A stretch of DNA of 64,000 bases, from positions 62,001-126,000 of the forward strand of contig NZ_CAMYIV010000006.1 of assembly GCF_947258575.1 (NCBI RefSeq), written 5' to 3'. The notes below the pieces were generated by a model that was not told the DNA's origin, searched no databases, and saw only the letters and a list, made by a program, of their open reading frames with translations. Shown here piece after piece: positions 33,837 to 43,345 of the stretch (positions are counted from its first letter, which is position 1; the number at the start of each line of letters is the position of its first letter). Both the position numbers and the translations under genes were made by a program. The stretch is from an uncultured Alcanivorax sp. (lineage in GTDB: Bacteria > Pseudomonadota > Gammaproteobacteria > Pseudomonadales > Alcanivoracaceae).

Positions 33837-35003
33837 TCAAGTGATGCTGCATTCGGAGCGGGTGGGGTCGAATTTGCAGCGTATTTTGCGTTGCAGATCC
33901 AGCATGTCGCTGCTGTAGTATTTCTGCGCACGCAGTGCATCGCGGGCATCCTGCATCATCACTTCGTATTCCCGCTTGTCCTTGTCAGGAATGGCGATCA
34001 TCCAGCGCTCAGGCACTCGGCGTGTTTCCACTTCAATGCGCTTTATCACGTCTGGGTAGGCTTCAAAGGAGGCCTCACGAATCAATTGCGCCACTTCATT
34101 GGGAAACTTGTCCAGGCGACCGATCAACTGCATGGACAGTTGTGTTAACGGGTAGTCGACCACCCCACCATCCGGGCTCATGCCTTTATATAGTTCGAGA
34201 AGCTCATAGGCGACCAGGGGGGCGGGCAGAATATCGATCTGGCCGTTGTTGAACTTGTTGGGAGCGCTGACGATATCGGTGGTAACGGGGGTAGCACCGA
34301 TGGCCGCCACCATTTCTGCCTGGGTTTCATCATAATCGAGAACGGCAACCCGTTTGCCGGCAGCCTTGGCCAGGGAGCTGATGCTTCGGTCGTTAACAAA
34401 AATATGTGCGGCACCCGCCGGGTAGATGCCCATCACCACATAATCCCCCTGTACCATGTGACCAGCCTGTTTCGGATGAGCCATCACTTTAAGTAAGGTT
34501 TGCATATGCTTCTGGGACGGCACTGCGCCAATGGCATCCACACTGCCGCTGTAAAGATTGAACTGGCGAGCACGCAATCCGCTCATCAGGGCAGCATCGC
34601 AACGGCCGGCCTTGAGCTCATCCACCATGACGGTTTCGTTGGTGTAAGGCACCAGATCCAGGTTGATGCCGTATTCCAGGGCCAGCGCCCGTTGCTCCAT
34701 AGCCGCATTGAATACCACGCCGTTACGCCCGCCGATATCCCAGATGCAGATGGTCCGTTTGAGGGTGCTGCCGGCGGGCATCTGATCCAGTCCCACCATC
34801 TGGCTGATGGCTTTAAGTCGGCTGCGAACCGGCATCTCTCTGGTGTAAAACACATCCTCGAGCTTTTCGAGGGTGGAGTCATTCAATGTGATGCCGGGCA
34901 GTAGTGCCTGGAGTTGCTGCTTTTGAGCTTGTGTCAGGTTGGCCGCGCTCAGTGATGAACACAGCAGACTGACTAGAAAGAAAAGGGTAATGGGGGTGCG
35001 CAT
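33837..35003 (-). CDS. AdeT-like putative solute-binding protein, paralogue 5 (SBP5)
   Basis: 388 residues. Signal peptide MRTPITLFFLVSLLCSSLSA, then a helical extension (LTQAQKQQLQALLPGITLND... QMVGL) like that of SBP3, then RTICIWDIGG, LKAGRCDAALMSGLRARQF, AGAAHIFVNDR, RVAVLDYDETQAEMV, KFNNGQIDILPAPLVAYE, LELYKGMSPDGGVVDYP, LQRKIRCK. GGGAG is 6 nt from the ATG. First of the tandem array in transcription order. SBP3 and SBP5 share more block wording with each other than with SBP4, suggesting repeated duplication. Confidence 0.8.
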   Translation of the reverse strand: MRTPITLFFLVSLLCSSLSAANLTQAQKQQLQALLPGITLNDSTLEKLEDVFYTREMPVRSRLKAISQMVGLDQMPAGSTLKRTICIWDIGGRNGVVFNAAMEQRALALEYGINLDLVPYTNETVMVDELKAGRCDAALMSGLRARQFNLYSGSVDAIGAVPSQKHMQTLLKVMAHPKQAGHMVQGDYVVMGIYPAGAAHIFVNDRSISSLAKAAGKRVAVLDYDETQAEMVAAIGATPVTTDIVSAPNKFNNGQIDILPAPLVAYELLELYKGMSPDGGVVDYPLTQLSMQLIGRLDKFPNEVAQLIREASFEAYPDVIKRIEVETRRVPERWMIAIPDKDKREYEVMMQDARDALRAQKYYSSDMLDLQRKIRCKFDPTRSECSIT

Positions 35004-35135
35004 GGTGATCTCCCTGATGCCGCATTCTTGTTATAGACAATACATTTATCACGCGCTGGCAGGATAAGGGAGAGCTTTGGCGCAGGGGGTGACCGCGTTA
35101 CGGCAATCCCCGTCGAAAGGGTCAATGGTGGAGCG

Positions 35136-35291
35136 AGTTGAAAGTTCAAAGTTTAAAGTTGAAACGCGGGCAGGGCCGGGGGTTCATTTCAGTCCAGTGC
35201 CCGCGCTGCATTTGGCCGCTGGCACTGGACCGGACAGAGACGTTCCAAACGTGATCGCGCCTTTTCAACTTTGAACTTTTAACTTTCAACT
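35136..35291. repeat. Heptamer inverted-array element B
   Basis: Left arm: AGTTGAA, AGTTCAA, AGTTTAA, AGTTGAA (35136-35163), then ACGCGG. Right arm: ATCGCG, then TTCAACT, TTGAACT, TTTAACT, TTCAACT (35264-35291). Inside, GTCCAGTGCC and GGCACTGGAC form a further hairpin. It accounts for most of the gene-free 35004-35299 stretch. Confidence 0.8.
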
Positions 35292-35299
35292 CAGAGTTT

Positions 35300-36076
35300 T
35301 TACTTAGGCTGCGCGTCGATGGATTCCCCGTTCACATCGCGGCTGTCCGGGCCGAGCAGGAACAGGTAGGGGGCCATGATCTCGTCCGGGGTTTTCAGTG
35401 TCTGCGGGTCCTCGCCGGGGTAGGCCAGCGCGCGCATGTCGGTGCGGGTGCCGCCGGGGTTGAGGGTGTTGACGCGAATGTTGCTGGTGTTCTCCAGCTC
35501 TTCGGCCAGCACCTGTGCCAGGTTTTCGGTGGCGGCCTTGGAGACGGCATAAGCACCCCAGAAGGCGCGGCCCTTGCGACCAACACTGGAGGAGGTGAAC
35601 AGCAGGCGAGCATCGTCGCTGGCACGCAATAGCGGCAGCATGGCCTGGGTCAGGTAGAAGGCGCTGTTCACGTTCACCTGCATGACCGAGTCCCAGGTGC
35701 CGACACCGTAGCGCTCCAGCGGAGTGATGTCGCCGAGCACGGAGGCGTTATGCAGGATGCCGTCCAGGCGTCCGAATTCCTTGTCGAACAGGCCGGCCAG
35801 TTCCTGGAAGTCTTCCGGGCGGGCCACCGCCAGATTCACCGGTGCCAGGGCTGGCTCCGGGCCGCCAGCGGCCTTGATCTCGTCGTAGACCTTTTCCAGC
35901 TTTTCCGGGGTGCGTCCCAGCAGGATCACGGTGGAGCCGTGGCGAGCCAGGGTCAGGGCGGCGCTGCGGCCGATGCCGGCGCCCGCGCCGGTGACAAGGA
36001 TAATGCGATCCTTGAAAGCATCGGCGGGGCATTGGTAAGCCAGTGCTTGTGCATTCACGGATGATAATTCGCTCAT
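35300..36076 (-). CDS. yciK: YciK family short-chain dehydrogenase/reductase
   Basis: A 258-residue SDR with the cofactor motif VTGAGAGIGRSAAL, the structural NAS motif (LHNASVLGD), TSSSVG carrying the catalytic Ser, and YAVSK with the catalytic Tyr and Lys. Natural substrate unknown. It overlaps the mupP stop (ATGA at 36073-36076), and yciK-mupP-ubiG is the Pseudomonas order. Confidence 0.9.
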   Translation of the reverse strand: MSELSSVNAQALAYQCPADAFKDRIILVTGAGAGIGRSAALTLARHGSTVILLGRTPEKLEKVYDEIKAAGGPEPALAPVNLAVARPEDFQELAGLFDKEFGRLDGILHNASVLGDITPLERYGVGTWDSVMQVNVNSAFYLTQAMLPLLRASDDARLLFTSSSVGRKGRAFWGAYAVSKAATENLAQVLAEELENTSNIRVNTLNPGGTRTDMRALAYPGEDPQTLKTPDEIMAPYLFLLGPDSRDVNGESIDAQPK

Positions 36077-36753
36077 GCGGTACTCCTTGTGTTCATCGTT
36101 TGCAGCAGAGGCAACAGATCGCTGCCCTGTTCCAGATAATAATCGGCCTGCCAGTCGTGGGGGTCATCATCCGCGTCGATATAACCGAAGGCCGCCACGG
36201 CGGTGGCCATACCGGCATTCTGGCCAGCCTGGATATCACGCAGATGGTCGCCCACGTAGAGGCAGTGGGCCGGGGTTACGCCGTCCTGGCGAGCCGCCAT
36301 CAGCAACCCTTCCGGGTCCGGCTTGCGCTGTTTTACATGGTCCGGGCAGATTGCCGCGCTGACGCGCTGGTCTAGATGCAGGCCCGCCAGCACCGGCCCG
36401 GTGAACCGTGACGGCTTGTTAGTGACGATGCCCCAGGGCAGACCATTGGCATCCAGCCAGTCCAGCGTCTCTGCCATGCCGGGAAACAGGCAGGTATCCA
36501 CAGCCAGATGCTGCTCGTAGGCGTTCAGAAGTTCATCCAGTAGCGGCGGAAATTCGGTATCCTCCGGCCCTGCGCCAAAACCAAGCTCGGTGAGCGCGCG
36601 GGCACCGTTGGAGACATTGGCGCGCACTGCGGAATAGCTGACTTCCGGCCGCCCATGTTGTTTCAGCAGGGTATTGAGCACCGTATAAAAATCCGGAGCG
36701 GTATCAATCAGGGTGCCGTCCAGGTCGAAATAAACGGCTTCAAGCTTTTCCAT
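36073..36753 (-). CDS. mupP: HAD phosphatase, probably MupP (N-acetylmuramic acid 6-phosphate phosphatase)
   Basis: In Pseudomonas the gene at this position, between ubiG and yciK, is MupP of the peptidoglycan-recycling route that bypasses de novo UDP-MurNAc synthesis. The 226-residue product has HAD motif I DLDGTLIDTAPD, motif II VTNKPS, the Lys in KQRKPDP and motif IV YVGDHLRDIQAG, in a phosphoglycolate-phosphatase-like frame. Motifs alone do not separate MupP from Gph; gene order favours MupP. Confidence 0.75.
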   Translation of the reverse strand: MEKLEAVYFDLDGTLIDTAPDFYTVLNTLLKQHGRPEVSYSAVRANVSNGARALTELGFGAGPEDTEFPPLLDELLNAYEQHLAVDTCLFPGMAETLDWLDANGLPWGIVTNKPSRFTGPVLAGLHLDQRVSAAICPDHVKQRKPDPEGLLMAARQDGVTPAHCLYVGDHLRDIQAGQNAGMATAVAAFGYIDADDDPHDWQADYYLEQGSDLLPLLQTMNTRSTA

Positions 36754-36773
36754 ATAGTCTCTCTACAACGCCG

Positions 36774-36918
36774 CTGCAGGAGCGCCGCTTGAGGCGCGAA
36801 ACGAGCGAAGCGAGTAACGAGGTTCGATTTGCGAAAAAGCAAAACCGGTTGTGCCTTTCGCAGCTCGTTACTCGTACCTCGAAACTGTTTTTTCGCGCTT
36901 CAAGCGGCGCTCCTACAG
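36774..36918. repeat. REP-like pair enclosing heptamer element E
   Basis: Outer arms: GCAGGAGC-GCCGCTTGAGGC-GCGAA on the left and its inverted partner TTCGCGCTTCAAGCGGCGCTC on the right. Heptamer arrays lie between them, so one element is nested in the other. Confidence 0.75.
36804..36886. repeat. Heptamer inverted-array element E (nested)
   Basis: Left arm: AGCGAAG, CGAGTAA, CGAGGTT, CGATTTG, CGAAAAA. Right arm: TTTCGCA, GCTCGTT, ACTCGTA, CCTCGAA. The same unit type as element D. Confidence 0.65.
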
Positions 36919-36925
36919 GGAAAAG

Positions 36926-37645
36926 TTATTCGCCTTTGACGGCGTGCATCAGGTAGTTCACCGACACATCCCGGTTCAGCTTGTAAACCTGGGTCAGCGG
37001 GTTGTAGACCATGCCGGTGGTGTCTTTTACTTCCAGCCCCGCGTCCCGGGCCCAGCCGGCCAGTTCCGAGGGCTTGATCAGCTTGGCGTATTCGTGGGTG
37101 CCCCGCGGCAGTAGGCGCAACACATATTCGGCACCGACGATGGCAAACAGAAAGGCCTTGGGATTGCGGTTGATGGTGCTGAAGAATATCTGCCCGCCGG
37201 GTTTCACCAAGGTGGCACAGGCCCGAATCACGGAGGAGGGGTCGGGCACGTGCTCGAGCATTTCCAGGCAGGTGACCACGTCATACTGCGCGGGCCGCTC
37301 CTCGGCGATTTGCTCCGCCGGAATCTGCCGGTATTCCACCGCCACGCCGGCTTTCTCCGCGTGGATACGTGCCACCGACAGCGGCGCTTCACCCATGTCG
37401 ATGCCGGTGACCTCTGCGCCACGCCGGGCCATGCCTTCGGACAGCAGGCCGCCGCCGCAGCCGATGTCGATGACTTTCTTGCCGGGCAGGCTGACGCGCT
37501 CGTCGATGTAGTTCAGACGCAGCGGGTTAATGTCGTGCAGCGGGCGAAACTCGGAATTGGGGTCCCACCACTGTTCCGCCAGGGCATTGAATTTGGCGAT
37601 TTCGCCAGCGTCTACATTGGGAATCTGCGGTTGTTGTTCAGTCAC
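36926..37645 (-). CDS. ubiG: Bifunctional ubiquinone O-methyltransferase
   Basis: Performs both O-methylations of ubiquinone synthesis (2-octaprenyl-6-hydroxyphenol and 3-demethylubiquinone). The 239-residue product has [19 protein letters not shown] at the start, [16 protein letters not shown] as SAM motif I and [13 protein letters not shown] as the following motif, all typical of UbiG. The GTG start at 37645 ([11 protein letters not shown]) is chosen for GGAG 6 nt upstream and because it overlaps the mtaD stop; the frame to 37684 is run-in. Confidence 0.93.
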   Translation of the reverse strand: MTEQQPQIPNVDAGEIAKFNALAEQWWDPNSEFRPLHDINPLRLNYIDERVSLPGKKVIDIGCGGGLLSEGMARRGAEVTGIDMGEAPLSVARIHAEKAGVAVEYRQIPAEQIAEERPAQYDVVTCLEMLEHVPDPSSVIRACATLVKPGGQIFFSTINRNPKAFLFAIVGAEYVLRLLPRGTHEYAKLIKPSELAGWARDAGLEVKDTTGMVYNPLTQVYKLNRDVSVNYLMHAVKGE

Positions 37646-38981
37646 GGTCGGCTCCGGCAATTTTTTCCTGCCACTGCTGGGCATTCTTGAGGATCACGGC
37701 TTCGTTGAGGGTGGTGAGTGTGCGGTTGTCCATCAGGCAGCGCCCACCCACCCAGGTATGCGTCACCTGGTCGCGGCTGGCGGCATAGATCAATTGCGCC
37801 ACCGGATCATAGACCGGCTGGGTCTCCAGACGGTTCAGATCTACCGCTACCATATCCGCCTGTTTGCCAATTTCCAGTGAACCGATCTGGTCGTCCCGGC
37901 CCAGGGCGCGGGCGCCGTTCAGGGTGGCCATCTGCAGTATGTCGGCGGCGGGCAGGGCATCGGCCTGGAGGCTGACTCCCTTGCCCAGGAAGGCGGCCAT
38001 GCGGGCCTCGCCGATCATGTCCAGATCGTTGTTGCTGGCGGCACCGTCGGTGCCCAGGGCCACGTTGACCCCGGCCTTGCGCAGTTTTTCCACCGGTGCA
38101 AAGCCGCTGGCCAGCTTCAGATTGGATTCCGGGCAGTGCACGACCTGGGTGCCAGTTTCGGCCACCAGCGCAATTTCGTCCTCGGTGAGCTGGGTCATGT
38201 GCACTGCCAGCAGACGCGGCGAGAGCAGGCCCAGGTTTTTCAGGCGAGTGAGTGGCCGCTCACCGGTGTTGCCCACCGCCATCTGGATTTCTCCGGCGGT
38301 TTCGTGCACGTGCATCATCATCGGCACGTCCAGTTCCTCGGCCAGAGTCAGCACCTTCTGCAGCGGGCCATCGGACACGGTATAAGGCGCGTGTGGCCCG
38401 AAACCGATCTGAATGCGCGGATCATGGCGCCACTCGTCCATGGCATCGGTGGCCAGGCGCAGGTAGTCCTCCGGCCCGGCGCCCATGGGGGTTGGAAAAT
38501 CCAGGATCGGACAGAACAGGCTGGCGCGCAGGCCGGCTTCCACGGTGGCGCGGGCGGCGCTGGCCGGGAAGAAGTACTGGTCGGCAAAGCAGGTGGTGCC
38601 GGAGCGGATCATCTCCGCCGCCGCCAGCCGGGTGCCGTCGAACACGAATTGCTCGCTGACGAACTGGCCTTCCGCCGGCCAGATATGTTTTTCCAGCCAG
38701 GTCATCAGCGGTAGGTCATCGGCAATACCCCGCAGCAGGTTCATGGCGGCGTGGGTATGGGCATTGATCAGGCCGGGAATCAGCAGGTGGCTGTCCAGCC
38801 GGGTGACCGTAGCGGCCTGCCATTTCTCATCGGCCAGGGCGCCGGGCAGCAGGTCGATAATCTGGCCATCACGGACGACCAGGGCATGGTTTTCCAGTAC
38901 CTCGGCACTGGGCGCCTTGTCCTGCGCGACCGGGGCAATCCAGCGGGCGTGGACGATCAGGTCAGCCTGATTGTCGCTCAT
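37638..38981 (-). CDS. mtaD: 5-methylthioadenosine/S-adenosylhomocysteine deaminase-type amidohydrolase
   Basis: A TrzA/MtaD-family metal-dependent deaminase of the methionine-salvage route; the homologue in P. aeruginosa lies at the same place. 447 residues. Metal and catalytic motifs: [53 protein letters not shown] and [18 protein letters not shown] at 38981 with AGGAG 6 nt upstream; the longer frame to 39116 is run-in. First gene of the mtaD-ubiG-mupP-yciK run, divergent from gyrA. The neighbouring mtnA gene of pseudomonads is absent here. Confidence 0.88.
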   Translation of the reverse strand: MSDNQADLIVHARWIAPVAQDKAPSAEVLENHALVVRDGQIIDLLPGALADEKWQAATVTRLDSHLLIPGLINAHTHAAMNLLRGIADDLPLMTWLEKHIWPAEGQFVSEQFVFDGTRLAAAEMIRSGTTCFADQYFFPASAARATVEAGLRASLFCPILDFPTPMGAGPEDYLRLATDAMDEWRHDPRIQIGFGPHAPYTVSDGPLQKVLTLAEELDVPMMMHVHETAGEIQMAVGNTGERPLTRLKNLGLLSPRLLAVHMTQLTEDEIALVAETGTQVVHCPESNLKLASGFAPVEKLRKAGVNVALGTDGAASNNDLDMIGEARMAAFLGKGVSLQADALPAADILQMATLNGARALGRDDQIGSLEIGKQADMVAVDLNRLETQPVYDPVAQLIYAASRDQVTHTWVGGRCLMDNRTLTTLNEAVILKNAQQWQEKIAGADRD

Positions 38982-39308
38982 GCACAACTCCTTGATATCA
39001 CAGAAGGGACTCCCCCTCGAATTGTGGGCGCAGTATAGCGTGTCAAAGGCGCTCTTGCCGCCACGATAACAATGCCGCCTGACTATGGCGCCGAAGCCGC
39101 CCGGTTGTGCTATCATCCGGGGCTTTTCCGGGCTTCGTGCCAGGAGCAGGAATGTACGCCCGGTCCGCCGCTGTTGGCAGCGAGCGGGCTGTCATAAGAA
39201 CAGACTGCACAGGGTGCCATCGGCACGCTGTGAAATCGGCCCTGATCAGGGGCCGGCTTGGGAAAGCCGCAGGGGCTTTCCCGATACTTGTGGAAAGTAA
39301 GGATCGCT
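38982..39308. promoter_or_regulatory. Divergent mtaD/gyrA promoter region and gyrA leader
   Basis: 327 bp without a gene. Toward gyrA, TGCTATCAT (39108-39116) fits an extended -10 box without a good -35. The leader that follows can form strong hairpins: GGCCCTGATCAGGGGCC (39238-39254), and GGGAAAGCC (39259-39267) with GGGCTTTCCC (39272-39281), the latter close to the gyrA RBS. Toward mtaD, a TATACT box is seen but no convincing -35. Confidence 0.4.
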
Positions 39309-42077
39309 ATGACGGATCTCGCCAGAGAAGTTACCCCGGTCAACATCGAAGACGAACTCAAACAGTCGTACCTGGATTACGCCATGAGCGTGATCGTGGG
39401 GCGGGCTCTGCCGGATGTGCGCGACGGCCTCAAGCCGGTGCATCGCCGCGTACTGTTCGCCATGCACGAGCTGAATAACGACTGGAACAAGGCCTACAAG
39501 AAGTCCGCCCGTGTGGTCGGTGACGTTATCGGTAAGTACCACCCCCATGGTGACTCCGCCGTTTACGACACCATCGTGCGGATGGCGCAGCCGTTTTCCC
39601 TGCGCTACATGCTGGTGGATGGTCAGGGTAACTTCGGTTCCATCGACGGGGATTCCGCAGCCGCCATGCGTTACACCGAAGTGCGCATGGCCAAGATCGC
39701 TCACGAGCTGCTGGCCGATCTGGACAAGGAAACCGTGGATTTCGTCGACAACTACGACGGCACGGAAAAGATTCCCGATGTGATGCCCACCCGGGTGCCC
39801 AACCTGCTGGTGAATGGCTCCTCCGGTATCGCCGTGGGTATGGCCACCAATATTCCGCCGCATAACCTGGGCGAAGTGGTAGACGGCTGTCTGGCGCTGA
39901 TCGACGACGACAGCCTGACGCCGGACGACCTGATGGAATACATCAAGGGCCCGGATTTCCCCACCGCCGGCATCATTAACGGTCGCGCCGGGATCGTGCA
40001 GGCCTACCGTACCGGCCGTGGCCGCGTCTACATGCGTGCCCGTGCCGAGATTGAGCCGACCGACAAAAGTGGCAAAGAAGCCATTATCGTCCACGAGATT
40101 CCCTACCAGGTGAACAAGGCGCGGTTGATCGAGAAGATCGCCGAGCTGGTGAAAGACAAGAAGATTGAAGGTATCACCGAGCTGCGCGATGAGTCCGACA
40201 AAGAGGGCATGCGTATCGTGATCGAGCTGCGTCGCGGCGAGAACGCCGAGGTGGTGCTCAATAATCTCTACCAGCAGACCCAGATGGAGTCGGTGTTCGG
40301 TATCAATACCGTGGCACTGGTGGATGGTCAGCCCAAGACCCTCAACCTGCGTGAGTTGCTGGATGCCTTTATTCGTCACCGCCGTGAAGTGGTGACTCGC
40401 CGTACCGTGTTTGAACTGCGCAAGGCCCGCGAAAAGGCCCACTTGCTAGAAGGTCTGGCGGTGGCGCTGAGCAATATCGATCCGGTGATTGCGCTGATCA
40501 AGGCGTCCCCCAGCGGCGCCGAAGCCAAGGAAAAACTTCTGGGCAAAGGCTGGACCCCCGGCGATGTACTGCAAATGCTGGAGCGCGCCGGTGGTGAAAA
40601 CGCGGCTCGCCCGGATGGCCTCGATGAGCAGTTCGGTCTGCGTGATGGCCTTTATTACCTGAGCCCGGAACAGGCCCAGGCCATTCTGGATCTGCGTCTG
40701 CAGAAGCTGACCGGTCTGGAACGGGAAAAACTGATCAACGATTACCAGGAACTGCTGGAGCAGATTGCCGAACTGCTGAAGATTCTGGGTAACCCCGAAC
40801 GTCTGATGGAAGTGATCCGTGATGAACTGAAGGCGGTCCGTGAGGAATATGCCGACGAGCGCCGTTCCGAAATCGTCACCTCCCGTCTCGACCTGAGCAT
40901 GGAAGACCTGATCGCCGAAGAAACCGTGGTTGTGACCCTGTCCAACGGTGGTTACGCCAAGATGCAGCCCATTGATACCTACCGGGCGCAGAAGCGTGGT
41001 GGCCGTGGCAAGTCTGCCGGCCAGCTCAAAGACGAGGATTACGTGGAGCACCTGCTGGTGGCAGGCACCCACGACACCCTGTTGCTGTTCACGGATGCCG
41101 GCAAGGTCTTCTGGCTGCGTACCTTCGAGCTGCCGCAAGGTGGCCGGGCGTCCCGTGGCAAGCCCATCGTCAATCTGCTGCCGGCACTGGGCAATGACGA
41201 GCGCATTACCGCCATCCTCCGTCTCGATGCGGAAATGGTACGTCAGCAGAAAGCCGCTGGCGTGGAAGCAGAAGTGGACGAAGACGACGTTATCGATGCT
41301 ATCGATGCGGACGAGGTGGTCGAGGACGCAGTTGAAGATGGCGATGAGGCCGAAGTGGTGGCCGACGCCATTCCCGGTCCCTTTATCTTCATGGCGACCT
41401 CCAGTGGTATCGTCAAGCGTACCGCCCTGGCCAACTTCGCCCGTCCACGCAGCTCCGGCCTGATTGCCGTGAAACTGCAGGAAGGCGAGCATCTGGTCAA
41501 TGTGGCGATTACCCACGGCGACGAAGATGTGATGCTGGTGGCCCGTAACGGCAAGGCCGTGCGTTTCCATCAATCCAAGGTGCGTGTCATGAGCCGTCTG
41601 GCCCGTGGTGTGCGCGGCATCAAACTGGCTGATGGCGTGGACGTGATTTCCCTGATCGTGCCGGAAGCAGAGGGTCAGATCCTGACTGCCTCGGAAAACG
41701 GCTACGGTAAGCGTACCCCGCTCACCGACTACCCGACCAAGGGTCGTGGCGGCCAGGGCGTGATCGCCATGGTGGTCAACGAGCGTAACGGTGAGCTGGT
41801 CGGCGCTGCTCAGGTGTTTGGTGAAGAGGACATCATGCTGATCTCCAACCAGGGCACTCTGGTGCGCACCGGCGTCAATCAGGTCAGCACGTCCAGCCGT
41901 AACACCCAGGGCGTGCGTCTGATTCGTCTGGGCGACGGCGAGAAGCTGTGTGGCCTGGCCACGATCCCCGAGCTGGAAGGCGACGAGGACGACATCGAAG
42001 AAGGCGAAGTGCTGGAAGAAGGGGATGTTACCTCTGAAGCACCGGAGTCTGACGCCTCTGACGACGCCGAGGAATAA
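39309..42077 (+). CDS. gyrA: DNA gyrase subunit A
   Basis: The breakage-reunion subunit of gyrase. The 922-residue product has the winged-helix core with the quinolone region [17 protein letters not shown], where Ser83 and Asp87 keep E. coli numbering and are the susceptible residues. AMRYTEVRM follows, carrying the catalytic Tyr. The GyrA box is QKRGGRGKS near residue 560. An acidic insertion (about residues 652-687, rich in Asp/Glu/Val) interrupts the C-terminal beta-pinwheel, where E. coli GyrA has only a short link. The tail is acidic, as usual. ATG at 39309 with AAGGA upstream. Followed by a REP pair and a terminator. Confidence 0.97.
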   Translation: MTDLAREVTPVNIEDELKQSYLDYAMSVIVGRALPDVRDGLKPVHRRVLFAMHELNNDWNKAYKKSARVVGDVIGKYHPHGDSAVYDTIVRMAQPFSLRYMLVDGQGNFGSIDGDSAAAMRYTEVRMAKIAHELLADLDKETVDFVDNYDGTEKIPDVMPTRVPNLLVNGSSGIAVGMATNIPPHNLGEVVDGCLALIDDDSLTPDDLMEYIKGPDFPTAGIINGRAGIVQAYRTGRGRVYMRARAEIEPTDKSGKEAIIVHEIPYQVNKARLIEKIAELVKDKKIEGITELRDESDKEGMRIVIELRRGENAEVVLNNLYQQTQMESVFGINTVALVDGQPKTLNLRELLDAFIRHRREVVTRRTVFELRKAREKAHLLEGLAVALSNIDPVIALIKASPSGAEAKEKLLGKGWTPGDVLQMLERAGGENAARPDGLDEQFGLRDGLYYLSPEQAQAILDLRLQKLTGLEREKLINDYQELLEQIAELLKILGNPERLMEVIRDELKAVREEYADERRSEIVTSRLDLSMEDLIAEETVVVTLSNGGYAKMQPIDTYRAQKRGGRGKSAGQLKDEDYVEHLLVAGTHDTLLLFTDAGKVFWLRTFELPQGGRASRGKPIVNLLPALGNDERITAILRLDAEMVRQQKAAGVEAEVDEDDVIDAIDADEVVEDAVEDGDEAEVVADAIPGPFIFMATSSGIVKRTALANFARPRSSGLIAVKLQEGEHLVNVAITHGDEDVMLVARNGKAVRFHQSKVRVMSRLARGVRGIKLADGVDVISLIVPEAEGQILTASENGYGKRTPLTDYPTKGRGGQGVIAMVVNERNGELVGAAQVFGEEDIMLISNQGTLVRTGVNQVSTSSRNTQGVRLIRLGDGEKLCGLATIPELEGDEDDIEEGEVLEEGDVTSEAPESDASDDAEE

Positions 42078-42080
42078 CCT

Positions 42081-42150
42081 GTAGGAGCACCTCTTGAGGT
42101 GCGAACCTTGTCCAATCGTGGGTGGTTCGCACCTCGAGAGGTGCTCCTAC
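42081..42150. repeat. REP-like inverted pair (ACCT/AGGT arm type)
   Basis: GTAGGAGC-ACCT-CTTG-AGGT-GCGAA with an inverted partner, directly after gyrA. Confidence 0.8.
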
Positions 42151-42182
42151 GGTGTTTTCTAAATGATTCGACGAATTACCCG

Positions 42183-42207
42183 AGCCCGGTGTTACCGGGC
42201 TTCTTTG
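42183..42207 (+). terminator. Terminator after gyrA
   Basis: AGCCCGGT, loop GTT, ACCGGGCT, then TCTTT. Confidence 0.75.
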
Positions 42208-42250
42208 ATTCACCGGTTTGCTACTTTCAATCTAGTCACGGAGAAAATGC

Positions 42251-43333
42251 ATGTCCCGCGCCTATAACTTCTGCGCAGGTCCGGCGGCGTTGCCGACGGA
42301 TGTTCTGGAGCAGGCCCGTCAGGAAATGCTGGATTACCAGGGCATGGGCCTGTCCATCATGGAAATGAGCCATCGGGACAAGGTGTTCGTGGAAATTGCC
42401 GAAAAGGCCGAGCAAGACCTGCGCAGCCTGATGGGGATCAGCGACGACTACGCCGTGCTGTTCCTGCAGGGCGGTGCCTCCTCGCAATTCGCCATGGTGC
42501 CCATGAATCTGCTGGGCGAGGGCGAAACGGCGGATTACATCAATACCGGGCAATGGTCCAAGAAGGCGATCAAGGAAGCCGGTCGCTACGGCAACATCAA
42601 CGTGGCCGCCAGCAGTGAAGACACCAATTTCACCACCGTACCGCCACAGGACAGCTGGCAGCTGTCGGCCAATCCGGCCTACGTGCATTACTGCCCCAAT
42701 GAAACCATCGGTGGCCTGGAATACAGCTTTGTGCCGGACGTGGGGGATAGCCCCCTGGTGGCAGACATGAGCTCTACCATCCTCTCGCGCCCCATTGATG
42801 TGAACCGCTTCGGGGTCATCTATGCCGGTGCCCAGAAGAATATCGGCCCTGCCGGCCTGACCCTGGTGATTATTCGCAAGGACCTGCTCGGCAAGGCCGG
42901 CGCCCACGTGCCGGCCATGCTCAATTACCAGACCCACGCGGACAATGGCAGCATGTACAACACGCCGCCCACCTTTTCCTGGTACCTGGCCGGGCTGGTG
43001 TTTCAGTGGCTGAAGAAGCAGGGCGGGGTGGCGAACATGGCAGAAACCAACCAGCGCAAGGCCGAAAAGCTGTATGGTTTTATTGATAACAGCGGCTTCT
43101 ACAGCAACCCGGTGGAGAAAATCAGCCGTAGCTGGATGAATGTGCCCTTTGTGCTGGCCGATGCCAACCTGGATAAACAGTTCCTCAGCGAAGCCGACCA
43201 GGCCGGCCTGTTGAACCTGAAGGGCCACCGCAGCGTGGGTGGCATGCGTGCCAGCATCTACAATGCGGTACCGGAAGCCGCAGTAGATGCGCTGATCGCC
43301 TTTATGGCGGACTTCGAAAAACGCAACGGCTGA
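42251..43333 (+). CDS. serC: Phosphoserine/phosphohydroxythreonine aminotransferase
   Basis: A PLP enzyme of serine and pyridoxine synthesis. 360 residues with the family start [31 protein letters not shown], the PLP lysine in [12 protein letters not shown], and the C-terminal [15 protein letters not shown]. First gene of the aromatic amino acid run serC-pheA-hisC-tyrA/aroA-cmk; pheA starts 12 bp after its stop. Confidence 0.96.
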   Translation: MSRAYNFCAGPAALPTDVLEQARQEMLDYQGMGLSIMEMSHRDKVFVEIAEKAEQDLRSLMGISDDYAVLFLQGGASSQFAMVPMNLLGEGETADYINTGQWSKKAIKEAGRYGNINVAASSEDTNFTTVPPQDSWQLSANPAYVHYCPNETIGGLEYSFVPDVGDSPLVADMSSTILSRPIDVNRFGVIYAGAQKNIGPAGLTLVIIRKDLLGKAGAHVPAMLNYQTHADNGSMYNTPPTFSWYLAGLVFQWLKKQGGVANMAETNQRKAEKLYGFIDNSGFYSNPVEKISRSWMNVPFVLADANLDKQFLSEADQAGLLNLKGHRSVGGMRASIYNAVPEAAVDALIAFMADFEKRNG

Positions 43334-43345
43334 GCGGGGACCGCC

